Assembly: GCA_028274465.1 (NCBI GenBank)
Contig: CM051458.1
Coordinates: forward strand, 23,947,566-24,011,565
Length of the DNA: 64,000 nucleotides
DNA from: Plantago ovata
Taxonomy: Eukaryota > Streptophyta > Magnoliopsida > Lamiales > Plantaginaceae
Reading direction: 5' to 3'
Shown: piece by piece, positions 18,573 to 30,500 of the stretch
Position numbering within the stretch: the stretch's first letter is position 1
How the letters are laid out: each line of letters opens with the position of its first letter
Notes under the pieces: generated by a model
Told to the model about the DNA's origin: nothing
What the model saw: only the letters and a program-made list of their open reading frames with translations
Database searches by the model: none
Program-made: the position numbers and the translations under genes

Positions 18573-19493
18573 GCTCTAAAGGAGACCACTGAAGTGGTGC
18601 ACATCACTGAAGATTCACAAGTGAGTTCGGAGGAACTTTACTTGAACTTCAAGAGAACAACCTTGTCAAGAGTTGCTAAGTCTGTCAGCAACTGGCAAAG
18701 GTATAGAAGGATGGACTTTTCTGATCTCCATCTTCATCTATCAAATGAGAAAAAGAGATCTTCTCTGCTGAAGCTCGAGACGTTTGTCCACTCCATACTT
18801 CCTGAAGACATGTCATATTCTCAGCTAATGAGCTCGAATCTGATTGCTCAAATCAGAGAGAATATGAAGGCAAAATTCAAGAGTGCCTCTCCAGCTGAAC
18901 ATGCTGTGATGCTCAAGGGTTTATTTGTACCCATGGTGGCTGATCCCCACAAAATCAATGAGGAAGAGGAAGTATCGAGTGTTGCTCTATACAAGCATCT
19001 TGAGCTAGTTATTCTAACTGATGATGATGAAGAAGAAGAAGATGAAAACATCCCTACTGATCCCAGTGATGAAGAAGGAAAAGATTCAAAGGACAAGAGA
19101 GATGACGATGATGACAATCAAGGTCCAAGTCCTGATGCTGGTGGTTTAAAATTGACAGTTGATGAACCTGAACAACAAGACAATCAGCAAGCTGAACAAC
19201 CACAACCTCAGCATGAATCTCAACCTGCTCCTACTGATGCTGAAAATCAAGCACATGTACAAGGCGCTGATTCTGAACATGAATATGCCAGAAAGAAGGC
19301 TGCCTTAAATCATGGCAAAAGCCAACTTTCTAATGCCAAGGTCACTGATGCAAACCTTGATGATGAAGATGAATTGGATGAAGATTACCAACGCGCTCTA
19401 CAAAACAGTCTCATGATCCATGCAAGGCATACGCAGGATCTGGAAATTGGTCAATCATCAGGAGTAAAACCAAAGGAAGTCCCCTCCCTTCCA

Positions 19494-19675
19494 CTTACTA
19501 CTGGCGAAACTCCAGTAATTGAGTCTCAAACGTTGCCCTCAGCAACTACTCAATTAAAACTAACTACTGGCGAAACTCCAGTAATTGAGTCTCAAACGTT
19601 GCCCTCAGCAACTACTCAATTAAAACTAACTACTGGTGAAACTCCAGTTGTTGAGTCTGAAGCGTTGCCATCAGC
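19494..19675 (+). repeat. In-frame 66-bp tandem repeat in ORF3
   Basis: Units start at 19494, 19560 and 19626. The first two are almost identical, the third more diverged. Each encodes 22 residues beginning LTTGETPV(I/V)ES. Element E has only one unit, so the expansion is specific to F. Confidence 0.9.
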
Positions 19676-20266
19676 ACTCAACCAAAAGGAAATGAAGCTG
19701 CTGACTTAGGTTCCAAGGTTGCTGACCTTGATGAATCTGAGGATGAAGATGATCTATCAGCAAACGAGGATGAAAACTCCAAGAGAGACCCCAAAGTGGT
19801 TGAAATTCCTCCTCCTGATTATATAAATGATGTAGACGATGATTTGAGAGGAGAATTGCTGATGAAAGATGGTCAGTTTGCTTCAGAACTGAAAGTTCAT
19901 TCCTTGACCCCAAATCTAGTGCCGTTCCCATGAGTTGAGGAGTTTACTCCTAGAATTTTGGCACTGAAGAAAGTCCATGATGCCTGTAAAGCAGAAGATG
20001 AAGCATTGCTTGCTGAGAGCCCACTTGATATTGGAAAAATATTGGCTACAGTGTTGAGACGCACTACTACTCTTACAATAGCTCAGAAAGACATCAGTCT
20101 TTATCACAAGAGTTATGAAGAAGATGTAAGTCAAGCACTCTGGCTAGCAAAGACCGCTCTAGTAAAGGCTCAAACTTTCATGGAAGACAAGGCCGCAACA
20201 GAACAAAGACATGAGGAGAACATGGTGAGTATTAAAAATGAGTTGTCAAAGATGACTTCTGATCAA

Positions 20267-20568
20267 CAACAAATCATCATGAAATACAACAGCCTAAGTA
20301 CTCTTGCTGAAAACTGCAATGAGTTCTACTCTCTGTACATCACTCCGATGTTGTAATCCATGTCTAAGGGGGAAAAGAAAGGTACAAGAAAAAGAACCCA
20401 AACCCCTCCTACATCAGCAACAAATCATCATGAAATACAACAGCCTAAGTACTCTTGCTGAAAACTGCAATGAGTTCTACTCTCTGTACATCACTCCGAT
20501 GTTGTAATCCATGTCTAAGGGGGAAAAGAAAGGTACAAGAAAAAGAACCCAAACCCCTCCTACTGTTG
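20267..20568 (+). repeat. 151-bp tandem duplication in ORF3
   Basis: 20267-20417 is repeated at 20418-20568. The unit is not a multiple of three, so it shifts the frame. Both copies carry the same TAA replacing a Gln codon, so the nonsense change came first. Confidence 0.9.
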
Positions 20569-21581
20569 ATGCGCCACTACCAATAGAACCGCTTGCTGAA
20601 AAAGAGCAAAGTTCTAAAAGACAAGCAGAATCTGAGTTAAATTCAGCAAGTCCCAAAAAGAGAAAAATTGCTGCTGAAACTCAAGGTTTTTGCCACACTG
20701 AAAGTCATTAAGATCTGAATGAAGATGATGATGATGATGACAATCAGACAATAGCTCAAGCCATAAGAGCTAGACCAATTACAGCCTTAACTCCATCTGG
20801 CCATTCAAAGCATTTCTCTTCTGACTCAAGATCTTCAGCAAGAGATCAAGACAATGCAAAGTCAAGAAGAAGAAGGCAAAGACAGGAAGAAAAGAGGCTG
20901 GCCAGCATTGCTATTAGCTCCGGCATCGAGTATACAAAGACCAACAATGATGAAACCACTCAGAACGTGATCAGAAAAGTTCATGGTTGCTGGATCTTAA
21001 AGATGGAAGACTTGCTGGTGAATGAGTTCTTTCGTACAGCCATTTTGAATCAAATGTTCACATGGATTGAACTCAAGGTAAAACGGAAAGAAGGGGATGA
21101 GTCCCTTCCAAGAAATATTGTTGGGAGATGGTTGAATCTTGAAGTCTCAGTAAGAAGAACTGCAATTGGTAAGTCTATAAGACAAGAACCAGATTTGATA
21201 AAACCAGTTGGCATTGCTTATTACTCTGACCCAGTAACCAAGAAAACAAAGAAGAGACTTGGATTGATTCCTTATGAGTACTTCTATCTCACTGCTAAGG
21301 ATCAAGAAGAAGATTTTCTCTGGCTAAGGAAGATTCATCCTAAAAGCATTTCAGACACACAACTTCTCCATGCCAGCAATTGGGGCATGCATTTGTGGGT
21401 AACTCATTACATGGAAATGAATGCTGAAAAGCATCATCATACTGCCTACAAAAATGCAAGGATTCTTCAACTACAAGTCCGTAAGCTACTTGAAGATTAC
21501 GAAAAGGACTGTATTGAATTCACTACACTTGCTGAGAAGAGTGTAAGAGAGATTTTGAGAAAATCCTCTAGAAGAGCTTAA

Positions 21582-21844
21582 CTCTCTATAATAGTTCTGT
21601 TAAAGTTTTTATTTGCTTATTTTGTTTAGTTATCTCTGCTCTTTCCTGTAAACTTCTGAAAGATAACTATCAGCAATGAAGCTTTTGACTCTTATTGGTT
21701 CTTGATTATGCAATTTACTTATGCTTACTGTTTAATTATTCAAGTATGCTTGCATTAATCAACTGATTTTTTCAACATCAGAAACCTCTAAAAGGGTAAC
21801 AATTAATTTAGCCATGGATTGCTAACATCAAAAAGGGGGAAATT
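21582..21844 (+). other. F 3' untranslated region and polypurine tract
   Basis: AT-rich, no ORF. It ends with AAAAAGGGGGAAATT (about 21830-21844) directly before the LTR, a standard polypurine tract. Confidence 0.8.
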
Positions 21845-23414
21845 TGTTAGGAAACTTGTAATTTTGGTGAGCAATTAACCATGCTAAATTAAGGAAAGTC
21901 TAGTAACTAGTACTCTTAAGGTCCATAGGAATTTAGAATTTTAAGGACATTGTAAAAGAGGAACGTTTGCTGAAGACTTAGAGTAGGTGCTAGATAGGTT
22001 GGTTTTACTGCTTATGATGTATCTTGTTTTTTGGAAAGAAATACAACCTATTGAAGCATTTGTTGATGATATACTTTGTTTTTACAAACAAACTATTGAA
22101 GCATTTAGAACCACTCAGAATCTTGAAGATTTCGAAGACTGAAGACTAGAAGATTTCTGAAGACTGGTATCTACAAAGGCACATGTTGCTCAGAAAGTGG
22201 AAACTTCAGCAACAACATTGCATAAGTGAAAATCTATACGACAGAGTAGGTTGTGCTTGCTGAAACTGAGACTGACCACTTGCTGATGGAACATTTGTGA
22301 CCTCTTGCTGAAAGTACTTGTATTTGCGCTCCAATGTTACTGTTTGAATTTCATTCAAAAGAGCATTAAATGCAAAGCTTGCACGCGAAGGACATGAAGA
22401 CTAGAAGACAAACAAGGACGCTGCTGAAAGTACAAAAGCAAGTAGTGACATTTTAAGGATCAAAAGCCTTAGAATTTGAAATTCAAACGGCTCCTTATTT
22501 CACTATAAATAGAGGTCATCCGGCAAAGAGTTGAAGTGTGTCAACAACGTGATCATACTCTCACTTGTGTTTAAACTCACATACCCTTCAATACTCTTAC
22601 TGCCATTGATTCGTTCCAAGACTTAAAGCTTGAAAAAGCTACTTGTGAAGAAGTAGAATTTACACGACTAAGAAATTAGTTAAGTGTTCTTTCTTTCTTT
22701 CGAACAAGAACAAGTCTTGACACCAGAAACAATCAAACTTGTTTACTGCAAAGTATTTAAAGTTTTGTTTCTTAGATTACTAGTTGTAACTGAATAAGTT
22801 ATAATTAAGTTATCTCATCCCAAACCTCTCTAACTGAAAATACACCCTTTCAGGCGTGATATTCAGGGGGAATTTAATCTAGCATAGTGTTGCTGATTAA
22901 AAGTACCAAGTTTGGTGGAGAAGAAGGTTACGTTCTCTAGTTAGGTTGGAGACGAAGCAAGTGTGCTTTGGCTTCTGTTTGGATCGCTCTAGATAGGTGT
23001 TGTAAGGAACCTCAATCTTATCTTAGTGGATTCAGTCCTAGAAAGGACAAAGTGGATTAGTTGAGAGATTACGCCACTCTCAGATACCACTATAAAAGTG
23101 TTTGTGTGATTTACTTACTGTACTTGGTTTTCAGCAAATCATATCTATCTGTACACAGTCACTCACATCACTTGCTGAAATCTTCATTTACTGAAAAAGC
23201 ACTTATTGTATCAAAGACTTCCGCTCTCTGATTTTAAGTATCAGCAAACCTATTTACTATGAAGTAACTTGCGCTTGCTGAGAAAGTTAATTACCAACAA
23301 ACTCATTACTGTAAAGTAATAAGCACTTGCTGAGAAAGTTTTTAAACGACGAAAATTTGAAAAGACTATTCACCCCCCCTCCTAGTCTTTTCTTGTTGTT
23401 TAAAGGGACCAACA
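21845..23414 (+). repeat. F 3' LTR, intact
   Basis: 1570 bp, TGTTAGG to CCAACA. TATA box TATAAATAG at 22504-22512. Contains the unoccupied form of A's target site at about 23108-23127 and the U5 hairpin pair at about 23236-23341. Many CTTGCTGAAA / TTTCAGCAAG motifs occur in both orientations. Confidence 0.93.
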
Positions 23415-23694
23415 CCTAACATGAGGACCCTACTAAAAAGTGTTATGGGCTACGTGACAAGTGGTGTAGAGCTGTGAATAAAGATATCTTCTCTGCTGGG
23501 ATATTGTCATCACAAAGGAGTGAGAGTACGAACAACGCTGTATCGTTTAACTCGAACAAGCATACATCTCTAACACAATTTTTTGATTTATTTGATGAAA
23601 TGGTTGAGAGGTTGGAGATCAAGAGAGGTTCAAAATGAGTTCTTATGCAGTACAACACATCCAATGCTATACTCTCAGCATAAGATTCTACAGC

Positions 23695-26659
23695 TGATAG
23701 TGTATATGTCCTAGAGATAGTCCTTACTAAGGGCATGGTGCCCTTACAGAGGGCATATATGTACTATTACACAGGTCAACGTAATATAATATATGTTTGT
23801 TGCATTTTACTATTGAGTATCGCTTTCATATTTATATTACACCGGGCATGCAACATGTCATATCTCTATTACTGTCTATATTGATATTAAACATGTCCCC
23901 TCGGATAGATGATCGATCACACAGATAGTGGGAGCTATGTGAGTTATCATCTATCCCAAACTCTCCTTAGTTGAGGTTCATCTCGGATGTAGGGGTCTGA
24001 ATGAACCAGACAAGACTAGTATGCGTGGAGGTTATACTTGTTGGAGCAAGTGTGAGCCGATCCCACGGCCACGAACGGATTGTTGGACAATCGAGAAACG
24101 TTCCCATAACTGCACATAGTTGTTCGAAGAAGCTTTATCGAACAATGGAAGTACCCACCGGACACTCCCATCGATGTATACTCTACACCGAAGTGTCTAT
24201 GGGAACCGGTGAGTTGTCGAAGTGATGCCAGTCGTCCTTTGGACTTACATGACTTTATCATCATATTTGTTGCCCCATATCCTTGGTGGACCCGTCGATG
24301 TCAGCTCTGAATAAACAGTTGACCTAAGACACGATCCAAGATTATGGCTACATACAAATGGGGATGATAAGTGATTCTGTGAAGGATTCATCTCTCAAAT
24401 GTAGCACAGGAGAGCACTGCTCATAGTCGTTCATAGTTGTGATGGTAAAACCGCTGGCCAGCGTATCAATATTATTATGATGGTCATAATAGATATTGGA
24501 TTCACCATGCAACTCACTGAAGACGCCCGTGGATGTATTATTGGGATAGACACTTCATCGATCCTAGATACATTCGAGGAAGTCAGATGAAGGGACGTTA
24601 CCATCGCCGCGTTGAGCGCAACAGGCTTCGCAACGAAAGGGTTAGCTTTGAGAAACCTCTCAAACGTTCTCATGTATTAATATTGCAAATGGAACCGTCT
24701 AGGAATTCCATGTTGCCTAGTCTAGGACTTGCTTAATACGATGAGGCCCTATGGGTCACACTATGTGGTGATTCAGCCTATCAGAATATCCTTGAAGATG
24801 GAATTGCAATTAATTTGGAATTAATTGTGATTGATGGATTATAATTGATTTGGAATTAATTATAATATTTAGTGACTCAATTAATGATTTAGAATTATTA
24901 ATTGAATTGGCTAATTAATTGTATTTTATGTAAATACAATTAAAGATTATATTTTAGAAATATACTGGAGGTTTGATTTGAAAGGATATGTTAATTTAGA
25001 ATTGACATATGCACATGGGCAAAATCTACTTGGAGTTTGAATTGCCTTAGAACACGCGCGCGAGATGGAGTAGGGGAAGGAGTTCGACTCCTTCCTCTAT
25101 TAGAAGTCTAAGAGATAAGTTAGATTTTCCTGATTGAGTTTTAATTTGATTAAGAATGAATCTAGACTTGAAATTGGTTTCCTAGTGCGATAAGAATTAG
25201 ATTCTTATTGAAGTCTAGTTGCTTATGCTTTAGGCTTCTATTGACTACTATATATAGTAGACTATTAGAGAGCTTTTGACATAGATTTTCACACAGTTGA
25301 AGAATCAAATTCTTAGAGAATTATTCTACCCAGTTTTCTTAGAGAAAATAAAAGCTCTCCCCTCCTCTATAAGCCACACGCGCGCTCCACCTACTGGAGG
25401 AATCGCCGCCCCATCTTCTTGGTCACACAAAGAATATCCTAGCATTCTTCCGATAGTCTGTTCATCCGTGGATACCAAGGTTGAGGTTCTAGGAGCTGGA
25501 AACTAACTTTTATTGTCTTGCAGATAATCAAAGTATTGCAGATATCTTCGACTTCGACGAAGGAGAAGATACAGTGGATTATTACGAAGACTTGGAAGCT
25601 GCTTTGGAAGTAAGGTTAGTCTTCTAATTGACGTGTTTAAATATATACGGCATATACATAGTCAATTAACCTGTATGTTAAGAAACGTTTTGGGGCAAAT
25701 TACATACAGTACCCCTCTTAGATGTCCTAATTACATATAACGGACCATTAGTTCATCAATTACATATAGTCTCCAACTAGATGGATTTTAATTACATCCA
25801 GGTCCACGATCTTGACTTTTCGCGAATTAAAACGTGGAAAGTACATTTTTGCCCCTGGTCAAAATTCAGAATTTTGCATTGACCAAACAACATTAATTTA
25901 TGTTTATTATACATTGACCCTCAATATTTTCAAGTTTATGAAATTTACACGAAAAACTTTTAAAATTTTCAAATGGATCCCAAATGTAATTGCAAATCTA
26001 TCCCAACAACATTAATATGAAAAAATAAGTCCCAAAATTTTTTTTTCATCCTTTTTCCTTTTTTTTTTCTTTCCTTCTTCTTCTTCAAAAATCCGGTGCC
26101 GAAATCCGGCACCGGAACCGAAGGCAGCTCCGGTCAGAGCTGCCACGCAGCTCCAGATCGGAGCTGCCATGGCAGCTTCCGATCTGGAAGCTGGATCGGA
26201 AGCTGCCAGGGCAGCTCTGACCGGAGCTGCCATGGCAGCTCACGATCGGAGCTGCCCTGGCAGCTTCCAGATCGGAAGCTGCCATGGCAGCTCTGACCGG
26301 AGCTGCCATGGCAGCTCACGGTCGGAGCTGCGTGGCAGCTCTGACCGGAGCTGCCTTCGGTTCCGGTGCCGGATTCCGGTACCGGATTTTTGAAGAAGGA
26401 GAAGGAAAGAAAAGTAAAAAGGAAAAAAAAAGATAAACTAAAAAATAAAATCTAAGGCCTTGTTTGGTTGTATGAGAGAGAAAATCTCAAAATTCTGTGG
26501 TCAACACTTGAACGGCCAAATGGGCCTGAATGTAATTCTTTGCAAGACGGTCCTTCAGATGAAAAGATGTCATCTAGCAGGGGGTCCAGAAGTAATATTC
26601 CCAAATTTTTGAGATCCCGCTGTGTACCCTAGGGGTATCTCTGACCGTATTTTCTTACA
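23695..26659 (+). mobile_element. Solo LTR H (TNT1-like copia), interrupted by foldback L
   Basis: Begins TGATAGTGTATATGTCC and ends TTCTTACA, flanked by ACAGC at 23690-23694 and 26660-26664. No internal sequence follows, so it is a solo LTR from LTR-LTR recombination. It aligns with LTR I (39131-41050) and G. TATA box TATATATAG at 25249-25257. Element L (about 25701-26650) sits a few bases from its 3' end: I reads GGCAAATTTTCTCACA without a break. Confidence 0.88.
25701..26650. mobile_element. Foldback-type element L with giant central palindrome
   Basis: About 950 bp. The ends are inverted and degenerate: TACATACAGTACCCCT at left, and TACGGTCAGAGATACCCCT as the complement of the right end. 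Inward, ATTACAT(C/T)CAGG(T/C)CC recurs on both arms. The centre (26087-26400) is a long inverted repeat made of AGCTGCC/GGCAGCT units. The outer ~80 bp (CCTTCGGTTCCGGTGCCGG type) pairs almost perfectly, and the poly-pyrimidine/poly-purine flanks pair too. No transposase ORF; the ORFs on both strands are products of the palindrome. Confidence 0.7.
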
Positions 26660-27475
26660 ACAGCATGCTACAAAGGTAATACTAAAAAAACTTTATACAG
26701 AATTGCGTGAGTTTTCTATGATGATTGTTTGAATTTAATGCATGTGAATTTGTCAATGATATGCAGATCTACACTGTCAAAATTTATGGGGAGTTTGAAA
26801 AACAGTTCATTTACTCTATTACCAATGGAGTTGATTTGAAATCTTCTGATCAACATACTTTCATATATGATGTCATTCCAAATGAAGAAAAGTATGGGAT
26901 TTCAACAGTTACATATTCTCAAATTAATGGAGTGATAAAGGTTAAATGCAGCAGTATGTTGTTTGAAGAAAGAGGATGGCTCTGCCAACATTGCATTCGT
27001 GTTTTCCATCAACACAATGTTGTTTCAATTCCTGAGGACTACATTCTTTGACGTTGGACTAAAAATATAAAGCGTCATGTGTTTGACATGCAAAGAGATA
27101 AGATTAGTACTGTGAAAAATGCACCAGATTCAATTGCTTGGAGGCATCAAATGTCCAGAAGCTGGTTCAACTTAGTTATAAAAGCTGAAGGAAATGATAG
27201 GGCAAAAATGATTATAGAAGAAGCATACCAAAAATATTTGGATGAAACTAATCTTATAATGAAGGGGAAGGAACAAACCATTTCTGAAACACCTAATGGG
27301 GAGGAAGCAGGGAATGGCACATAAAACATGCTTGTAGTGCGTAATCCTGAAAAAGCAAAAACAAAAGGACGAAAATCTAAAAGGATAAAGGGTGCTATTG
27401 AGAAGAATCCAAGAAAGAAAAAAGGTTCAACCACAGAGGCAGCAAGTTTCCCCAGGAATGAGCAAGTTATTTGAT

Positions 27476-27579
27476 GAAACAAGGAATACATAAAAAATTC
27501 AGTACTCTATTCTTTGTGGACTGTGTTCCTTGATTCAATACTGTATTTCTTTCTTTAAGATTTAGAATTTTGTAGACAC
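27476..27579. other. Convergent intergenic gap
   Basis: Short AT-rich gap between the 3' ends of the + strand transposase and the - strand protease gene. No terminator-like structure noted. Confidence 0.5.
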
Positions 27580-30500
27580 TGGTCAACAACCGATTTCTCT
27601 TTGTATTTGCGTCAGACAGAGCAACTGAAGCAATTATTTCTGCTCTCATACGACGCCTTTCAGCAACCTGGTAAAAATATATTAAAAAAGAGAAATTAAT
27701 ATAAAACTCATATTATAAAAAAATCTCATACATGGTATAAGCTAATTAGTACCTTAGTCATTGAAGGTCCTGAATAATTTCCATTTCTGAAGAACTCCAT
27801 TTCTTTAATAACATAAACACCACAGTCATAGTCATTTTTTGATCTATTTGCCCATTGACACTGATATTAAATAAGAGGAAAATCAAGAATTCTCGCGGCA
27901 TCAGGGTGTCCATGTCCGTGCAAGTAACCTGCCAAATTTGTTCTCTAAAAAAAAAAATAGTGATTAATAAGTAAGTAATCTACTTGAATGAATGAGGCAA
28001 ATAGTCTAAACTTTATTAATGACCAAATTTTTCATATACACAGAGTACAAAAAACTTCAATACATGAACAAAACATTACGAAAAATAGCAGTAAAGAACA
28101 AAAAATCTAAACTTACCAGTACAGCTGCCAAAGCCTTGCACCTTTCAGTATTAGGCATGCGATTGTCCAGATGATAAATTTTAATCGTTTCAAGGCAGAC
28201 AACAAATAGTGTAAAGTGATTTTCTTGATTTTTTCTAGAATTATCTTGGAAATGTGGAAAGACGAACTGCAAAGAAAATCAAATACATATAAAATTCAGA
28301 GAACATATATTCAAAACTCACTCTATAAAAATAAAAGATGAATAAAAATTAAATTACCTGTTTCACAGTTTTCAAGAACTCAAAGTTGGATTGAAATGTA
28401 TTCAAAATCCATTCGTCCATAAATTATTTAAACTCAATTTTGCTCTATTAACCTCTTCAACAGTAGGCACATATGACTCGTCAGCCCTCGGAGGATATCC
28501 AGCAAGAGTCGACCAATAATACTACAACAAATAACAAAATAAAATAAAAAATGTTACTTTAAAAAACAGAACATGTATACTTAAGCAATTACTCAGAAAA
28601 TCTGAAAACACTTACATGCAATTGAATTCCCAAACAGCAAATACGAGGTTCATCTTTACTTCTAATAATCTCAGCATGGTTAATTGAAACAGATATGGCA
28701 TCAATGCAAGAATCATAGATTGAGTTATCAGAAGCTAATGTCAACACATCCTCAGGTCTTATGTAGGTAAGTGTATGATACTCCACAAATAACAAGTCTT
28801 CAACACCCAAATCAACATCACCTTGTTTCACTTCCTGTTTTTTATCACTGAAAATATACAAATAAATAAAACTCAAAACATTATATGCATAAAACTCAAA
28901 CAGCCAGAATACAATACTCAAAACACACACATATAACAAAAAAAGAAAAAAACAAATACCTTTTCCAAAGTTCAGACATGTATATCATGTAATCACAAGT
29001 CTCTTTCCTGAGACTCTTCATATCAACGAACTCCTTTGCATGATGCCTCATCCACTGAGAAACTAATGACATATGTCTATCTGGAGCTCCTACTGCCTCA
29101 CTAATAACATACCATCACTTTTGTTCAAAAAAAAATTACCTTGCTTTTGTCCTTCCTTGAACTCCTCTAATTCATCAATCTTTTTCAGTTTTTCTCTTTC
29201 CATGTGCTGACTGACCAAATCATCTGAAAAATGCACTTTTCGAATTTCATTTGATTGAGTTTCTGTTACATGAGTAACAAAAGTAGAAGCAAAAGCACGA
29301 GCAGGAGCTTGTGACTGTGTTTCAAAGATCTTTGATGACTCTATAAAAAATGTAAAACATCTAAGATAGCAAAAAGATTATAAAAGCAGTCCATTACAAT
29401 CTTAATATCAAAGTAAAACACAGAAATTATATATGTACCATCATTCAATTTTTCAGTCTGAGTCTGAGTCTCAAATCCGATAATATCTACTTGGCTCCTT
29501 TCATTGTTCAACTCAACAATCTTTTGTTTCGCATCTTCTTCACGTTGTGTTGGACAAACACCAAGGTCGTAATTAGCAACAATTGTTGCTATTACTGCTT
29601 CACAGTGAGCTTTTGTGCATTCATCCAGCTCTCTGTAAACTCCATTGTCAGTCCAGAATTTTTGAGAAGCTAAACAGCTATAGTCTCTATCAACTGGAGT
29701 GGAATGGTGCTTCTTCATGAATTCAGAATGATGGCGAAATACCACATCCATGTTCCTCTTCAATAGCCTCCATCCGTAGTCAAGCGGCTAAAAAAACAAA
29801 CATGATACATATAAAAACTCAAACATGATATATTTAAAACTCAAACAGGCAGCATATAAAACTCAAGCATATAATAAAAATATTACATGCATCAACAGTA
29901 ATATAACTCAAATAAGCACCAAAATAAAACTCAAACAGACAGAATATAAAACTCAAACATTTAAAACTTATCCTCAAGCACCTTATTAATGAACACAAAC
30001 ATTCCTATAGAATTGAGAATCCTATTTTTATGAATGTTTAAGCTTAAACTAAGTCTGTAATGCATATAAAACTCATGGACAGCAGTAAACCTCAAGCACA
30101 AAATGAAACACAAACAGAGAGCATATAAAACTCAAGCATATATAAAAAAAATATAACGTGGATCGACAGTGATAAAACTCAAACAAGCACCAAATAAAAC
30201 TCAAACAGACAACATATAAAACTCAAACATATAAAACTTATCCTCAAGCACCTTATTAATGTACAAAAACATTCCTATAGAATTGAGAATACTCAATAAG
30301 AATACTCACATCAATTGTTTCCTTCTCCAACTGTGCATTTAGTGATTCCTTCAGGGATGCAGAATTTGAGAATTCTATCATCGGAATCCTCAATTTCATC
30401 CTTATGAATTTGTTCAAGAGAAAGCCCCGGTAGATCACATCCCTTAGTGATGGGAAACTCTATCTTGCTCTTTGGTTGTTTACCAAAACCGCGGACCTCC

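Larger units (their letters stand above)
16122..21581 (+). pseudogene. F ORF3: large Sirevirus-type third ORF (env-like position)
   Basis: The first frame runs 16122-19709 (1195 codons). Related sequence continues in other frames to 21581 after a stop or frame change at 19707, a TGA-type break at 19932, a CAA-to-TAA change at 20356 and a 151-bp duplication. Residues 1-330 are an ordered domain (MMMQWGGFAIEKYIRYFYEQ, HSLGLVALLLIKVLDSQVGG). Then comes a basic NLS-like run (KKKRKADDD, PKRKRT) and a long Ala/Glu/Gln-rich region. After 19958 come coiled-coil-like helices and a final domain (20967-21581, GMHLWVTHYMEMN). No signal peptide or clear membrane anchor is visible, so an envelope role is doubtful. 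Function unknown. Confidence 0.75.
1019..23414 (+). mobile_element. Element F: Sirevirus-like Ty1/copia retrotransposon, interrupted by A
   Basis: Order along the element: truncated 5' LTR (1019-1194 and 11646-11939), primer site, pol, hairpin array, large third ORF, polypurine tract, 3' LTR. Copia order is clear because integrase precedes RT. The third ORF after pol is the hallmark of Sireviruses. F lacks a recognisable gag, its zinc knuckle and the protease: the coding region begins at the pre-integrase domain about 140 bp after the primer site. Pol carries nonsense codons and a frameshift, so this copy is dead. Gypsy element A sits inside its 5' LTR. E and J are further copies of the same family. 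Confidence 0.9.
23415..27475 (+). pseudogene. FAR1/MULE-type transposase gene, broken
   Basis: 23415-23694 translates to the end of a MULE/FAR1 transposase core (CYGLRDKWCRAVNKDIFSAG, then SSQRSESTNNAVSF), with TGA and TAA breaks near 23636 and 23681. The reading resumes after solo LTR H at 26660. An intron with acceptor TGATATGCAG follows, then 26773-27051 carries a SWIM-like zinc finger (KCSSML...LCQHCIRVF, one Cys replaced by Ser) and EDYIL. After one stop the C-terminal part runs to ~27324 and a basic tail (KAKTKGRKSKR) to 27472. The N-terminal half is missing left of F. It is probably the transposase of a large MULE, convergent with the Ulp1 gene. Confidence 0.8.

Noticed and set aside
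26012..26393. Overlapping ORFs of 60-74 codons on both strands (Gly/Ser/Ala-rich)
   Set aside because: They arise from the palindromic core of foldback L, which is open on both strands by symmetry. No domain and no start context.
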